From Duncaniella dubosii (GTDB taxonomy: Bacteria; Bacteroidota; Bacteroidia; Bacteroidales; Muribaculaceae), in assembly GCF_004803915.1 (NCBI RefSeq), contig NZ_CP039396.1, positions 620,001 to 684,000 of the forward strand: a DNA stretch of 64,000 nt, read 5' to 3'. The position numbers were made by a program, and so were the translations under genes. Position 1 is the first letter of the stretch. Each line of letters begins with the position of its first letter. The notes beneath the pieces were generated by a model. That model searched no databases. It saw only the letters and a program-made list of their open reading frames with translations, and was not told the origin of the DNA. Shown piece by piece: positions 9,605 through 18,852 of this stretch.

Positions 9605-10893
9605 TCACACCTCATCCAGAGCAGCGGCAAGGTCGTCGATAATATCGTCGATATGCTCCGTACCGATGCTCAGACGCACGGTCGAGGGGATATGTGCTGA
9701 CGTTTAAGTTCTTCGGGAGAGAGCTGTGAATGTGTGGTCGTGTAGGGATGGATGACGAGGCTTTTTACATCGGCCACGTTTGCAAGCAGCGAGAATATTT
9801 TCAATGAATCAATGAAGCGCCATGCTTCTTCCCGGCCTCCTTTGATTTCGAATGTGAATATGCTTCCTCCGCCGGCGGGGAAAAGCTTGTCATAGAGTTC
9901 ATGGTCGGGATGTTCCGGCAATGAGGGATGGTTGACCTTTGCGACTTTTGGATGCGATGCAAGGAAATTCACAACCTTGAGAGCATTCTCCACATGCCGC
10001 TCGACACGCAGTGACAAGGTCTCCACACCCTGAAGCAGAATAAAGGCATTGAATGGAGAAATTGCCGCACCGGTATCGCGGAGAAGCACGGCGCGTATGC
10101 GGGTCACAAAAGCAGCCGGCCCTGCGACATCTGCAAAAACTGTGCCATGATAGCTCGGATCAGGCTTTGCAAGAGTCGGGAATTTATCCGGGTAGGCCTT
10201 CCAGTCAAAGCTGCCGCCGTCAACAATCACACCACCGAGACTTGTACCGTGGCCGCCGAGGAATTTTGTAGCGGAATGCACCACAATGTCAGCTCCATGT
10301 TCAAGAGGACGAATGAGATAAGGAGTTCCGAATGTATTGTCGACAACAAGCGGGATATTGTGACGGCGGGCTATTTCGGCAAGAGCGTCAATGTCGGTGA
10401 CATCACAGTTGGGATTGCCGAAGGTCTCAACAAAGAGCACCTTGGTGTTGGGCTTTATCGAACGTTCGACAAAAGCGAGATCCCTTACATCGACAAAATC
10501 ACTTTCCACACCACGCGGAGCGAATGTATGGGCTATAAGGTTGTAGCTTCCGCCATAAAGATTGTCGGCGGCCAAAATGTGATCACCTGCCTGTACTATG
10601 TTTTCAAGCGCATAGCTGATAGCTGCCGCACCGCTCGCAACTGCAAGTCCGGCGACTCCGCCTTCAAGAGCCGCGACACGCTCTTCAAGCACCCCTTGTG
10701 TAGAATTGGTAAGACGTCCGTAGATATTTCCCGGGTCACGCAGTCCGAAACGGTCTGAAGCATGCTGCGAATCCCTGAAAACATAGGATGTAGTCTGATA
10801 TATGGGGACAGCCCGTGCGTCGGTTGCCGGATCCGGATTCTCTTGTCCTACGTGTAACTGGAGCGTCTCGAAATGAAGTTTGTTCTTTGCCAT
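9605..10893 (-). CDS. metY: O-acetylhomoserine sulfhydrylase, frameshifted near the C-terminus
   Basis: This PLP enzyme should join O-acetylhomoserine and sulfide to give homocysteine for methionine synthesis. The family core is clear: [20 protein letters not shown], the tract [12 protein letters not shown], and the PLP-lysine site [12 protein letters not shown]. As written, the frame runs into [11 protein letters not shown] and stops at about 9670. In the -1 frame the sequence continues [20 protein letters not shown] and on to a stop at 9605-9607, which is the normal family C-terminus. One missing A in the run at 9703-9705 (TTT on the plus strand) explains this, and the repaired protein is 429 residues, the usual length. 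The divergent neighbour is an Lrp regulator. Sequencing error is more likely than a real mutation. Confidence 0.9.
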
Positions 10894-10924
10894 AATTCAA
10901 TAGTTTTTTGTTTGTTTCTGATGG

Positions 10925-10932
10925 CAAAATTA
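10925..10932 (-). promoter_or_regulatory. -7 promoter box for metY
   Basis: The minus strand reads TAATTTTG, matching TAnnTTTG, about 30 bases upstream of the metY ATG. A CTTG (one mismatch to TTTG) sits 20 bases upstream of it, giving a nearly canonical Bacteroidota promoter. Confidence 0.6.
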
Positions 10933-10983
10933 CGACAGACAAAATATTCATCCAAGATATATAAAAAACTTAGAAAATTACCC

Positions 10984-10991
10984 TACATTTG
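10984..10991 (+). promoter_or_regulatory. -7 promoter box for the Lrp/AsnC gene
   Basis: TACATTTG matches TAnnTTTG, 83 bases upstream of the Lrp start. It lies in the same divergent intergenic region as the metY promoter, so a regulator bound here could affect both genes. No clear -33 element is visible. Confidence 0.5.
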
Positions 10992-11073
10992 CAAAATACA
11001 TAGCTCATACATTCTAAAAAATAGACTTTCCACCCATTTTAAGCAGAATATTATTCTCATCAAGCCATTCATC

Positions 11074-11553
11074 ATGAAATCGACCTATACTCTCGACGCC
11101 ACAGACCTACGCATCCTGAGTGCCCTTCAGAACAATTCGCGTCTTACTGTCAAAGAACTCGCATCGGCCATCCACCTCTCTCCCACCCCGACTTTCGAAC
11201 GGGTGAAACGCCTTGAACGAGACGGTTACATAACTAAATACATGGCTGTGCTCAACGCCGAAAAGCTTGAATGCGGCTTCATTGCTTTCTGTTATCTCAA
11301 ATTGAAACAACATACACGCGAAAACGCCATGCGTATAATGGAAGCAGTCCAAAACATACCTGAAATCGCTGAATGTTACAATATTTCAGGAGATTATGAC
11401 TTTCTACTCAAAATATATACCCGCGACATGAAATCTTATCAGAAATTTCTTCTCCGCATTCTCGGCGACCTTGACTGTATCGGCTCGCTCAACAGCTCCT
11501 TCGTTCTCGGTGAAGTCAAAAACACCCATCTCCTTCCCTTGCCGGAACAATAA
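11074..11553 (+). CDS. Lrp/AsnC family transcriptional regulator
   Basis: The 159-residue protein has an N-terminal winged helix-turn-helix (TDLRILSALQNNSRLTVKEL, then LSPTPTFERVKRLERDGYI) and a C-terminal RAM/ligand-sensing domain (ISGDYDFLLKIYTRDMKSYQ). Such proteins sense amino acids and regulate their metabolism. I chose the ATG at 11074 because an upstream in-frame start at 10873 would run through the metY/lrp promoter region and encode a non-conserved tail. It lies divergent to metY and 130 bases ahead of the hut operon, so methionine or histidine metabolism are both plausible targets. That is inferred from position only. Confidence 0.92.
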   Translation: MKSTYTLDATDLRILSALQNNSRLTVKELASAIHLSPTPTFERVKRLERDGYITKYMAVLNAEKLECGFIAFCYLKLKQHTRENAMRIMEAVQNIPEIAECYNISGDYDFLLKIYTRDMKSYQKFLLRILGDLDCIGSLNSSFVLGEVKNTHLLPLPEQ

Positions 11554-11605
11554 TCCGCATTTTACTGACAATTTCACAATTACCGCAAAAATGTCTCCGC
11601 TGAAA

Positions 11606-11637
11606 TTTGCCGCTTAGATTTCGATTATTTAAATTTG
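11606..11637 (+). promoter_or_regulatory. Promoter of the hut operon
   Basis: TTTG at 11606-11609, a 20-base spacer and TAAATTTG at 11630-11637 match the full Bacteroidota promoter consensus (TTTG, 19-21 bases, TAnnTTTG). The expected transcription start is about 40 bases before the ftcD ATG. Confidence 0.75.
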
Positions 11638-11683
11638 CATACATACTTTATAGAATCAATACCATCACTTATTTTTACATTCC

Positions 11684-13387
11684 ATGAAAACACGAATTAT
11701 TGAATGTGTCCCTAATTTCAGCGAGGGACGCGACAAGAATGTAATAAAATCCATCACCGACGCAATCAAAAGCGTCAAGGGGATAAATCTGCTCGATGTC
11801 GATCCGGGAGAGGCGACAAACCGCACGGTCGTGACTTTCGTCGGCGAGCCGGAAGCCGTGGTCGAAGCTGCATTCAGAGGTGTCAAACGCGCGGCAGAAC
11901 TTATCGACATGCGCAGCCATCACGGCGCTCATCCCCGCATGGGTGCGACCGACGTGTGCCCTCTCATCCCAATCTCAGGTATAACGCTTGAAGAGTGTGC
12001 CGAACTCGCACGCAAACTTGCAAAACGCATAGCCGACGAACTTGAAATCCCGACCTATTGCTATGAGGCAGCGGCCTTCACACCCGAACGCCGTAATCTC
12101 GCTGTCTGCCGTGAAGGAGAATACGAAGCTCTTCCGGAAAAAATGAACCATTCCGGCAAAGGTCCTGATTTCGGTGATCGCCCGTTTGACGAGAAAGCAG
12201 CCCGCAGCGGAGCAACCACTGTCGGTGCGCGCGACTTCCTCATTGCCGTCAACTTCAACCTCAACACAACCTCGACCCGACGGGCAAATGCAATTGCCTT
12301 CGATGTCCGCGAGAAAGGCCGTCCGATGCGCGAGGGCGGAAAGATAACCGGTAAACCGCTGAAAGATGCCGACGGCAACACAATCATGCAGCCCGGGACT
12401 CTCAAAGCGACAAAAGCCATCGGCTGGTTCATTGACGAATATGGCATAGCACAGGTGTCGATGAACATCACCGATATATCAGTCACACCGCTACATATAG
12501 CTTTCGATGAAGTATGCCGTGCGGCCAACGCACGCGGACTGCGCGTGACAGGTACAGAGATTGTAGGTCTTGTCCCCAAACGCACGCTTATCGAGGCCGG
12601 GCGATATTTCCTCCACAAACAGCAACGCTCCACAGGTATTTCGGAGGATGAAATCATCCGCATGGCCGTAAAGTCAATGGGACTTGACGAACTAACGCCA
12701 TTCCGGCCGGAAGAAAAGGTGATTGAATTCATGATCGCGCAAAAAAACGCAGGAAAAAAGCTCACCGATATGACATGTACGGAATTTGCCGAGGAGACAG
12801 CATCCGAATCACCCGCCCCCGGAGGCGGCTCGATATCGGCCTATATGGGAGCGCTTGCCGCCGCACTCGGGACTATGGTGGCTAACCTGTCGGCACACAA
12901 AGCCGGATGGGACGACCGTTGGAAAGAATTTTCCGATCAGGCCGACAGGGGACATGAAATCCTACAGCAGCTCCTTCACCTTGTCGACGAAGACACCGAG
13001 GCTTTCAACCGCATCATGGATGCGTTCAAGATGCCTAAATCAAGCGAAGAGGAAAAGGCAGCCCGCGCAGCCGCCATTGAAGATGCCACTCTATATGCAA
13101 CACGCATACCGCTGTCGACAATGGAAACAGCCTGCGCTGTCTTCCCCTTGCTCGAATCAATGGCCCGCACAGGAAATCCGGCCTCTGTAAGCGATGCCGG
13201 AGTCGGAGCGCTCGCCGCACGCTCGGCGGTACTCGGGGCCCAGCTCAATGTGCGCATAAATGCCGCCTCACTCAAAAACCGAGACGAGGCGGACCGCCTT
13301 ACAGCCCGGGCAGCAGAAATCGCAGCAGAAGCAATTGCCGCAGAAGCGAGAGTACTTGAGACTGTCAATGAAATACTCAACCGATAA
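11684..13387 (+). CDS. ftcD: Bifunctional formimidoyltransferase-cyclodeaminase
   Basis: The 567-residue protein fuses two activities of the last histidine-degradation step. Residues 1 to about 325 are glutamate formimidoyltransferase (IIECVPNFSEGRD, MRSHHGAHPRMGATDVCPL), which moves the formimino group from N-formiminoglutamate to tetrahydrofolate and releases glutamate. From about residue 365 lies the cyclodeaminase domain (ESPAPGGGSISAYMGALAAA, and GNPASVSDAGVGALAARSAV), which forms 5,10-methenyl-THF and ammonia. Many Bacteroides genomes carry these as two separate genes, so the fusion, as in mammalian FTCD, is notable. It heads the hut operon, and its own promoter is visible. The downstream gene starts 13 bases after its stop. 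Confidence 0.95.
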   Translation: MKTRIIECVPNFSEGRDKNVIKSITDAIKSVKGINLLDVDPGEATNRTVVTFVGEPEAVVEAAFRGVKRAAELIDMRSHHGAHPRMGATDVCPLIPISGITLEECAELARKLAKRIADELEIPTYCYEAAAFTPERRNLAVCREGEYEALPEKMNHSGKGPDFGDRPFDEKAARSGATTVGARDFLIAVNFNLNTTSTRRANAIAFDVREKGRPMREGGKITGKPLKDADGNTIMQPGTLKATKAIGWFIDEYGIAQVSMNITDISVTPLHIAFDEVCRAANARGLRVTGTEIVGLVPKRTLIEAGRYFLHKQQRSTGISEDEIIRMAVKSMGLDELTPFRPEEKVIEFMIAQKNAGKKLTDMTCTEFAEETASESPAPGGGSISAYMGALAAALGTMVANLSAHKAGWDDRWKEFSDQADRGHEILQQLLHLVDEDTEAFNRIMDAFKMPKSSEEEKAARAAAIEDATLYATRIPLSTMETACAVFPLLESMARTGNPASVSDAGVGALAARSAVLGAQLNVRINAASLKNRDEADRLTARAAEIAAEAIAAEARVLETVNEILNR

Positions 13388-13400
13388 GCCGATACCAACC

Positions 13401-15413
13401 ATGACTAACGAAGAATTCCGAATGACAGTCGGCGCAGGCATACCCGACACGCTCCCTGCGCCAAAAGAATATGACACAAGCGTCAACCATGCCCCACGAC
13501 GCAAGGACATATTGACTCCGGCTGAGAAAAAACTGGCTCTCAGAAACGCTCTTCGCTATTTCCCTCGACATCTCCACCGCGAGCTTGCCGGAGAATTCGC
13601 ATCCGAACTTGAGACCTACGGACGCATCTACATGTACCGTTTCCGTCCCGACTACGAAATGTATGCCCGGCCGATAGACGCATACCCTGCACGTTCCCGT
13701 CAGGCGGCAGCAATCATGATGATGATTCAAAACAATCTTGATCCCCGTGTGGCGCAGCACCCGCACGAACTGATCACTTACGGAGGAAACGGCGCGGTGT
13801 TCCAGAACTGGGCCCAATATCTTCTGGCAATGAAATATCTGTCGGAGATGACAGATTCCCAGACGCTGGTAATGTACTCCGGCCATCCGTTAGGACTGTT
13901 TCCGTCACACCCCGACGCCCCTCGGGTAATCGTCACCAACGGCATGGTTATACCTAACTATTCCAAGCCTGACGACTGGGAGCGTTTCAACGCTCTCGGC
14001 GTGTCGCAATACGGCCAGATGACAGCCGGTTCATATATGTATATCGGCCCGCAGGGAATTGTCCACGGAACAACCATCACCGTCCTCAACGCCGGACGCA
14101 AACGCCTCGCCGAAGGAAGTCATGACCTCGGAGGAATGCTGTTTGTCTCAGCCGGACTCGGCGGTATGTCAGGCGCACAGCCGAAGGCCGGAAACATAGC
14201 GGGCGTAGTCAGCATTACCGCCGAAGTGAATCCAAAAGCTGTCGAGACACGCCACAGTCAGGGTTGGGTCGATGAAGTATACACCTCGCTCGACGACCTG
14301 ATGGTCCGTGTGGCCGAAGCACGCAAGAACCGCGAGGCAGTCTCATTTGCCTATCAGGGCAATGTTGTAGACCTATGGGAACGCCTTGCCGACGACGGGG
14401 TGAAAGTGGATCTCGGCTCAGACCAGACATCGCTCCACAACCCTTGGGCCGGAGGATATTATCCCGTCGGGCTGAGCTTCGAAGAGGCCAAGACAATGAT
14501 GGCCGGAAATCCGGAAGAATTCAAGCGCCACGTTCAGGAATCACTGCGCCGTCAGGTCAAGGCAATCAACCGGCTGACCGAAAACGGCATGTATTTCTTT
14601 GACTACGGCAATGCCTTCCTTCTCGAATCATCACGGGCGGGAGCTGACATAATGAAGGAAGACGGCACTTTCCGCTACCCTTCATACGTGCAGGACATCA
14701 TGGGACCGAGTTTCTTCGACTACGGATTCGGGCCATTCCGCTGGGTATGTACCTCTGGAAATCCCGACGATCTTGCAAAAAGTGATGAAATCGCAGCAAA
14801 CGTGCTTGAAGAAATACTCAAGAGCGCGCCTGAGGAAATCAAAGGCCAACTGCGCGACAATATCCACTGGATACGCGAAGCCGGACGCAACAGACTCGTA
14901 GTCGGTTCTCAGGCGCGAATCCTGTATGCCGACTGTGAGGGGCGCACCAAAATCGCACGAGCCTTTAACGATGCAATAGCCCGGGGTGAAATATCAGCAC
15001 CGATAGTGCTCGGACGCGACCACCACGACGTTTCGGGTACAGACTCCCCCTACCGCGAGACATCGAATATCTACGACGGTTCGCAGTATACAGCCGACAT
15101 GGCCGTACACAACGTCATAGGCGACTCTTTCCGTGGCGCTACATGGGTTTCAATACACAACGGCGGAGGTGTCGGCTGGGGCGAGGTAATCAACGGCGGT
15201 TTCGGCATGGTCATCGACGGAAGCGACGATTCAGCCCGCCACATTGACGAAATGCTCCTATGGGACGTGAACAACGGTATCGCACGCCGGTCATGGGCAC
15301 GCAACGAAGGTGCCATATCCGCTATAAAGCGCGAAATGGAGCGCACTCCGCTGCTGCGCGTTACCCTCCCAAACATCGCCGACGACTCCGTGATCGGCGA
15401 GGCATTCAAATGA
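13401..15413 (+). CDS. hutU: Urocanate hydratase
   Basis: The 670-residue enzyme hydrates urocanate to 4-imidazolone-5-propionate using tightly bound NAD. Family segments include YGGNGAVFQNWAQYLLAMKY, SGHPLGLFPSHPDAPRVIVT, QMTAGSYMYIGPQGIVHGTT, GLGGMSGAQPKA, DQTSLHNPWAGGYYP and, near the end, GRDHHDVSGTDSPYRETS. I chose ATG at 13401 rather than an earlier in-frame start at 13260 because the latter would sit inside ftcD; MTNEEFRMTV starts 13 bases after the ftcD stop. The length, near 670, matches the long form of the family. It acts between HutH and HutI, both encoded next door. Confidence 0.96.
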   Translation: MTNEEFRMTVGAGIPDTLPAPKEYDTSVNHAPRRKDILTPAEKKLALRNALRYFPRHLHRELAGEFASELETYGRIYMYRFRPDYEMYARPIDAYPARSRQAAAIMMMIQNNLDPRVAQHPHELITYGGNGAVFQNWAQYLLAMKYLSEMTDSQTLVMYSGHPLGLFPSHPDAPRVIVTNGMVIPNYSKPDDWERFNALGVSQYGQMTAGSYMYIGPQGIVHGTTITVLNAGRKRLAEGSHDLGGMLFVSAGLGGMSGAQPKAGNIAGVVSITAEVNPKAVETRHSQGWVDEVYTSLDDLMVRVAEARKNREAVSFAYQGNVVDLWERLADDGVKVDLGSDQTSLHNPWAGGYYPVGLSFEEAKTMMAGNPEEFKRHVQESLRRQVKAINRLTENGMYFFDYGNAFLLESSRAGADIMKEDGTFRYPSYVQDIMGPSFFDYGFGPFRWVCTSGNPDDLAKSDEIAANVLEEILKSAPEEIKGQLRDNIHWIREAGRNRLVVGSQARILYADCEGRTKIARAFNDAIARGEISAPIVLGRDHHDVSGTDSPYRETSNIYDGSQYTADMAVHNVIGDSFRGATWVSIHNGGGVGWGEVINGGFGMVIDGSDDSARHIDEMLLWDVNNGIARRSWARNEGAISAIKREMERTPLLRVTLPNIADDSVIGEAFK

Positions 15414-15450
15414 CAAACAGAAAAACGAATAACCTTAGACTAATCCGAAA

Positions 15451-16932
15451 ATGATACATTATATCAGTCCCGAACGCCTCACAATCGAGCGCGTCGGGGA
15501 AATCATCACCAAGAACATGCGTCTCGCTCTAAGCGAGGAATCAGTGGAGCGCATCACACGCTGCCGCCGTTATCTTGACGACAAAATCAGCGAATGCGAC
15601 CATCCAATCTATGGCATAACCACCGGCTTCGGCTCACTGTGTAACATTTCTATCGACACTCAGGACCTTTCGACACTTCAGGAAAACCTTGTGAAGTCAC
15701 ACGCCTGCGGCTGTGGCGAAAAAGTCGACCCTATGATTGTGAAAATCATGCTGCTCACCAAAATAATGTCGCTTTCATTCGGCAATTCAGGAGTGCAGCT
15801 GTCGACGGTGCAGCGACTTGTTGACTTCTTCAACGACGATGTCCTGCCGGTAATCTATCAGCTCGGTTCGCTCGGAGCTTCGGGCGACCTCGCCCCGCTC
15901 GCCAACATGTGCCTGCCTCTGCTCGGTCTTGGAGAAGTATTATATAAAGGTGAGATACGTCCCGCAGCCGAAGTGCTTGAGGAAAAGGGCTGGAAACCTG
16001 TGAAACTCGTATCGAAAGAAGGACTCGCCCTTCTGAACGGAACGCAGTTCATGTCGTCACACGCCGTCTATGCCATCCTCAACGCCCGTCGTCTCAGCGC
16101 GCTCGCCGACAAGATTGGAGCGCTCTCGCTCGATGTGTTCGACGGCCGTATCGACCCGTTCGGCGACTCGGTCAATGCTGTCCGCCCACATCCGGGACAG
16201 CTTGCCACGGCCAGAGCCGTGCGCGCGCATCTCGAAGGAAGCGAACTTATAAGGCAATATAAGAAGCATGTTCAAGACCCCTACTCGTTCCGCTGCATGC
16301 CTCAGGTCCACGGAGCTGTGAAAGACGCTCTCGACTACACAGGCAATATAATCGAGACTGAAATCAACTCGCCGACCGACAATCCGACAATCTTCCCCGA
16401 AGAAGACATCATCGTGTCGGCCGGTAATTTCCACGGAGAGCCTATCGCTCTTCCGATGGATTATCTCGCACTTGCACTCGCCGAGCTTGGAAGTATCTCC
16501 GAACGCCGCATCTACCGACTGATCTCAGGTGCGCGCGGACTGCCGCCGTTCCTCGTTGCAAATCCCGGCCTCAACAGCGGTTTCATGATTCCACAATATG
16601 CCGCAGCCTCAATAGTCAATCAGTCCAAAGGACTATGCTGGCCGACAAGCTGCGATTCGATTCCCTCGTCGCAAGGGCAGGAAGACCACGTCTCGATGGG
16701 TGGCAATTCAGCTACGAAACTTTGTCGCGTCGTCGACAATACCGAACGTGTCCTTGCAATCGAACTTTTCAACGCAGCCCAGGCGCTTGACCTCCGCCGT
16801 CCGATGAAAACCTCGCCTGAACTTGAAAAATGGCATGAAGCCTACCGCAGACTTATCCCATTTATCGACAACGACACTGTAATGTCGCCTTATATAGCCG
16901 CATCGGTCGATTTCCTGCGTACAAACCCTTAA
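15451..16932 (+). CDS. hutH: Histidine ammonia-lyase
   Basis: The 493-residue enzyme removes ammonia from L-histidine to give urocanate, the first step of the pathway. The catalytic MIO group forms from Ala143-Ser144-Gly145 in GSLGASGDLAPLAN. Other conserved stretches are GITTGFGSL near residue 55, QDPYSFRCMPQVHGA and SPTDNPTIF. The gene starts 37 bases after hutU and ends 9 bases before hutI, so it belongs to the same transcript. Length is typical for HutH. Confidence 0.97.
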   Translation: MIHYISPERLTIERVGEIITKNMRLALSEESVERITRCRRYLDDKISECDHPIYGITTGFGSLCNISIDTQDLSTLQENLVKSHACGCGEKVDPMIVKIMLLTKIMSLSFGNSGVQLSTVQRLVDFFNDDVLPVIYQLGSLGASGDLAPLANMCLPLLGLGEVLYKGEIRPAAEVLEEKGWKPVKLVSKEGLALLNGTQFMSSHAVYAILNARRLSALADKIGALSLDVFDGRIDPFGDSVNAVRPHPGQLATARAVRAHLEGSELIRQYKKHVQDPYSFRCMPQVHGAVKDALDYTGNIIETEINSPTDNPTIFPEEDIIVSAGNFHGEPIALPMDYLALALAELGSISERRIYRLISGARGLPPFLVANPGLNSGFMIPQYAAASIVNQSKGLCWPTSCDSIPSSQGQEDHVSMGGNSATKLCRVVDNTERVLAIELFNAAQALDLRRPMKTSPELEKWHEAYRRLIPFIDNDTVMSPYIAASVDFLRTNP

Positions 16933-16941
16933 TGAACGGAT

Positions 16942-18179
16942 ATGCTTCTACGTAATATCGGTGTCCTCGTCGGAGTCGACGGCGGGGACACTCCTTTCCT
17001 TCGCGGGAAAGATATGAACCGCATAAACACAATCGAAAACGCATGGCTCCGCATCCGCGACGGACGTTTCTTATCGTTCGGCAAGATGGACGAATGCCCG
17101 GTGGCCGAACCTGATGAAGAGGTTGCGGATGCCGGCGGAGGCTATGTATTCCCGTCGTTCTGTGATTCGCACACTCACATTGTCTATGCCGGAAGCCGCG
17201 AACGCGAGTTTATCGACAAAATCAATGGACTAAGCTATGAGGAAATCGCCAGACGTGGCGGAGGAATCCTCAATTCAGCCGATCTTCTCCACGAAACATC
17301 GGAAGATGAGCTTTACAATCAGGCAATGACACGTGTACGCGAAATCATGGCAATGGGCACAGGATGTGTCGAAATCAAAAGCGGTTACGGACTCACAACC
17401 GCCGACGAACTTAAGATGCTCCGCGTGATAGCCCGCATCGCCGAAAGCACGCCGATGAAAGTCAAAGCTACGTTTCTCGGCGCTCATGCCGTAGGGCGTG
17501 CCTTTGCCGGACGACAGGACGAGTATGTGAGCTTAGTCTGCGATGAAATGATTCCGGCTGTGGCAGCCGAAGGTCTTGCCGAATTCGTAGATGTGTTCTG
17601 CGATGCCGGATTCTTTACCGTGGAGTATACCGACCGTATTCTCACCGCTGCGTCACGCTACGGGCTGCGCCCGAAAATCCATGCCAACGAACTTGCCATA
17701 TCCGGAGGCGTTCAGATCGGAGTAAAACACGGCGCACTGTCCGTCGACCATCTCGAACGTATCGGCGAAGAGGAAATAGCGCTATTGAGTCAGAATCAGA
17801 CAGTAGCCACAATGCTGCCGGGGGCTTCTTTTTTCCTCGGCATGCCTTACGGACCGGCTCGGAAAGTAATCGAGAGCGGAGCTATCCTCGCTCTGGCCTC
17901 CGACTACAATCCCGGTTCATCGCCCTCGGGCAACATGCGCATGGTCATGTCACTCGGATGTATAAAGATGAAACTTTCGCCATCACAGGCCATAAACGCC
18001 ACCACTATCAACGGTGCGTATGCAATGGGCGAGAGCAGAGACTACGGTTCGATAGCCCCGGGAAAATAGCCAATTTCTATATCACCCGCCCTATGCCGTC
18101 AATCGACTTCTATCCCTACGCCTACGCTACTCCCGTAATAACCCACACCTATATTAAAGGTAAAGAAGTGAAGTTTTAA
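16942..18179 (+). CDS. hutI: Imidazolonepropionase, frameshifted near the C-terminus
   Basis: The amidohydrolase opens 4-imidazolone-5-propionate to N-formimino-L-glutamate. Metal-binding DSHTH is at residues 75-79, with KSGYGLTTADELKMLR, HANELA and DHLERI further on. The written frame stops at 18067-18069 after GSIAPGK, but the next frame continues directly with IANFYITRPMPSIDFYPYAY and ends at 18179, the expected family tail. One missing base in the C/G/A runs at 18056-18066 accounts for this. The repaired protein is 412 residues, normal for HutI. It is the last hut gene, followed at once by a long inverted repeat. A sequencing error is the likelier cause. Confidence 0.93.
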
Positions 18180-18185
18180 ACGTCC

Positions 18186-18282
18186 ACACAAATCCACAAA
18201 TGGCAGAAATGACCTATTTGTCCGTTTTCATATTTCCTTACGGACCGAGAATATGTCATTTCTGCCATTTGTGGATTTGTGT
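18186..18282. repeat. Perfect 28-base inverted repeat at a convergent junction
   Basis: The arms 18186-18213 and 18255-18282 are exact reverse complements, 28 bases each, around a 41-base loop that itself contains a 6-base stem (GTCCGT at 18220-18225, ACGGAC at 18240-18245). It fills the gap between the converging hutI and rsmD genes and could terminate both transcripts. The inner ends of the arms read CAGAAATGAC and its complement, the same core as in the repeat at 41985-42116. Confidence 0.9.
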
Positions 18283-18294
18283 GTCCTCCTTCTT

Positions 18295-18852
18295 TCAGTC
18301 GGCGGTCTCGTTTTCCTCAGGGATTTTGAAGATTGAGAAATTTACAGAACCATAGGCCCTGTGGTCAATGAAATGGGGAAGACTTGAAAAGTCATATTTC
18401 TTGGAGTGCTCTATAATGAATATGCTTCCCGGATGCAGCAGTCTTGATTCGAGCACCATCTGAGGAATGTCGCCGAAACCGTCGAGATCATAGGGCGGAT
18501 CGGCAAACACGAAATCAAAGCTTGTGGAAGAATCCCGGATATAGCGCAACGCATCGGTTCGCAACAGATGCAGATTGCGGTCATTCAGCTCCTGTTTCAC
18601 TTTCTCTATGAAACGCGCCTGAGTAGCCGATTTTTCAACAGAAGTCACCGAAGCCGCCCCACGCGAGAGCAGTTCGAAGCTTACAGCACCGGTCCCGGCA
18701 AAAAGGTCAAGACACTTCAGACCTTCGAGATCGACAAGATTTTCAATCACGTTAAATATATTCTCACGAGCAAAATCCGTTGTCGGACGTGCCGTTATAT
18801 TGGTCGGGACGCTGAAACGACGGCGACCGTATTTTCCTCTGATTATTCGCAT
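18295..18852 (-). CDS. rsmD: 16S rRNA (guanine966-N2)-methyltransferase, RsmD family
   Basis: The 185-residue SAM-dependent methyltransferase should methylate G966 of 16S rRNA. The start MRIIRGKYGRRRF and the early ARPTTDFARENIFN are hallmarks of RsmD. The SAM-binding LDLFAGTGAVSFELLSRGA follows, and the catalytic N6/N2-type motif is FADPPYDL. Its start overlaps the end of the DUF3822 gene by 10 bases, suggesting translational coupling. This DUF3822-rsmD order recurs in Bacteroidales, as I recall it. Confidence 0.93.
   Translation of the reverse strand: MRIIRGKYGRRRFSVPTNITARPTTDFARENIFNVIENLVDLEGLKCLDLFAGTGAVSFELLSRGAASVTSVEKSATQARFIEKVKQELNDRNLHLLRTDALRYIRDSSTSFDFVFADPPYDLDGFGDIPQMVLESRLLHPGSIFIIEHSKKYDFSSLPHFIDHRAYGSVNFSIFKIPEENETAD

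Noticed and set aside
10873..11073. N-terminal extension of the Lrp gene to 10873
   Set aside because: It would translate through both promoter boxes of the metY/lrp region and gives a non-conserved, Lys/Tyr-rich leader.
13260..13400. Earlier in-frame start for hutU
   Set aside because: The extension overlaps the conserved end of ftcD; the ATG at 13401 follows the ftcD stop by 13 bases.
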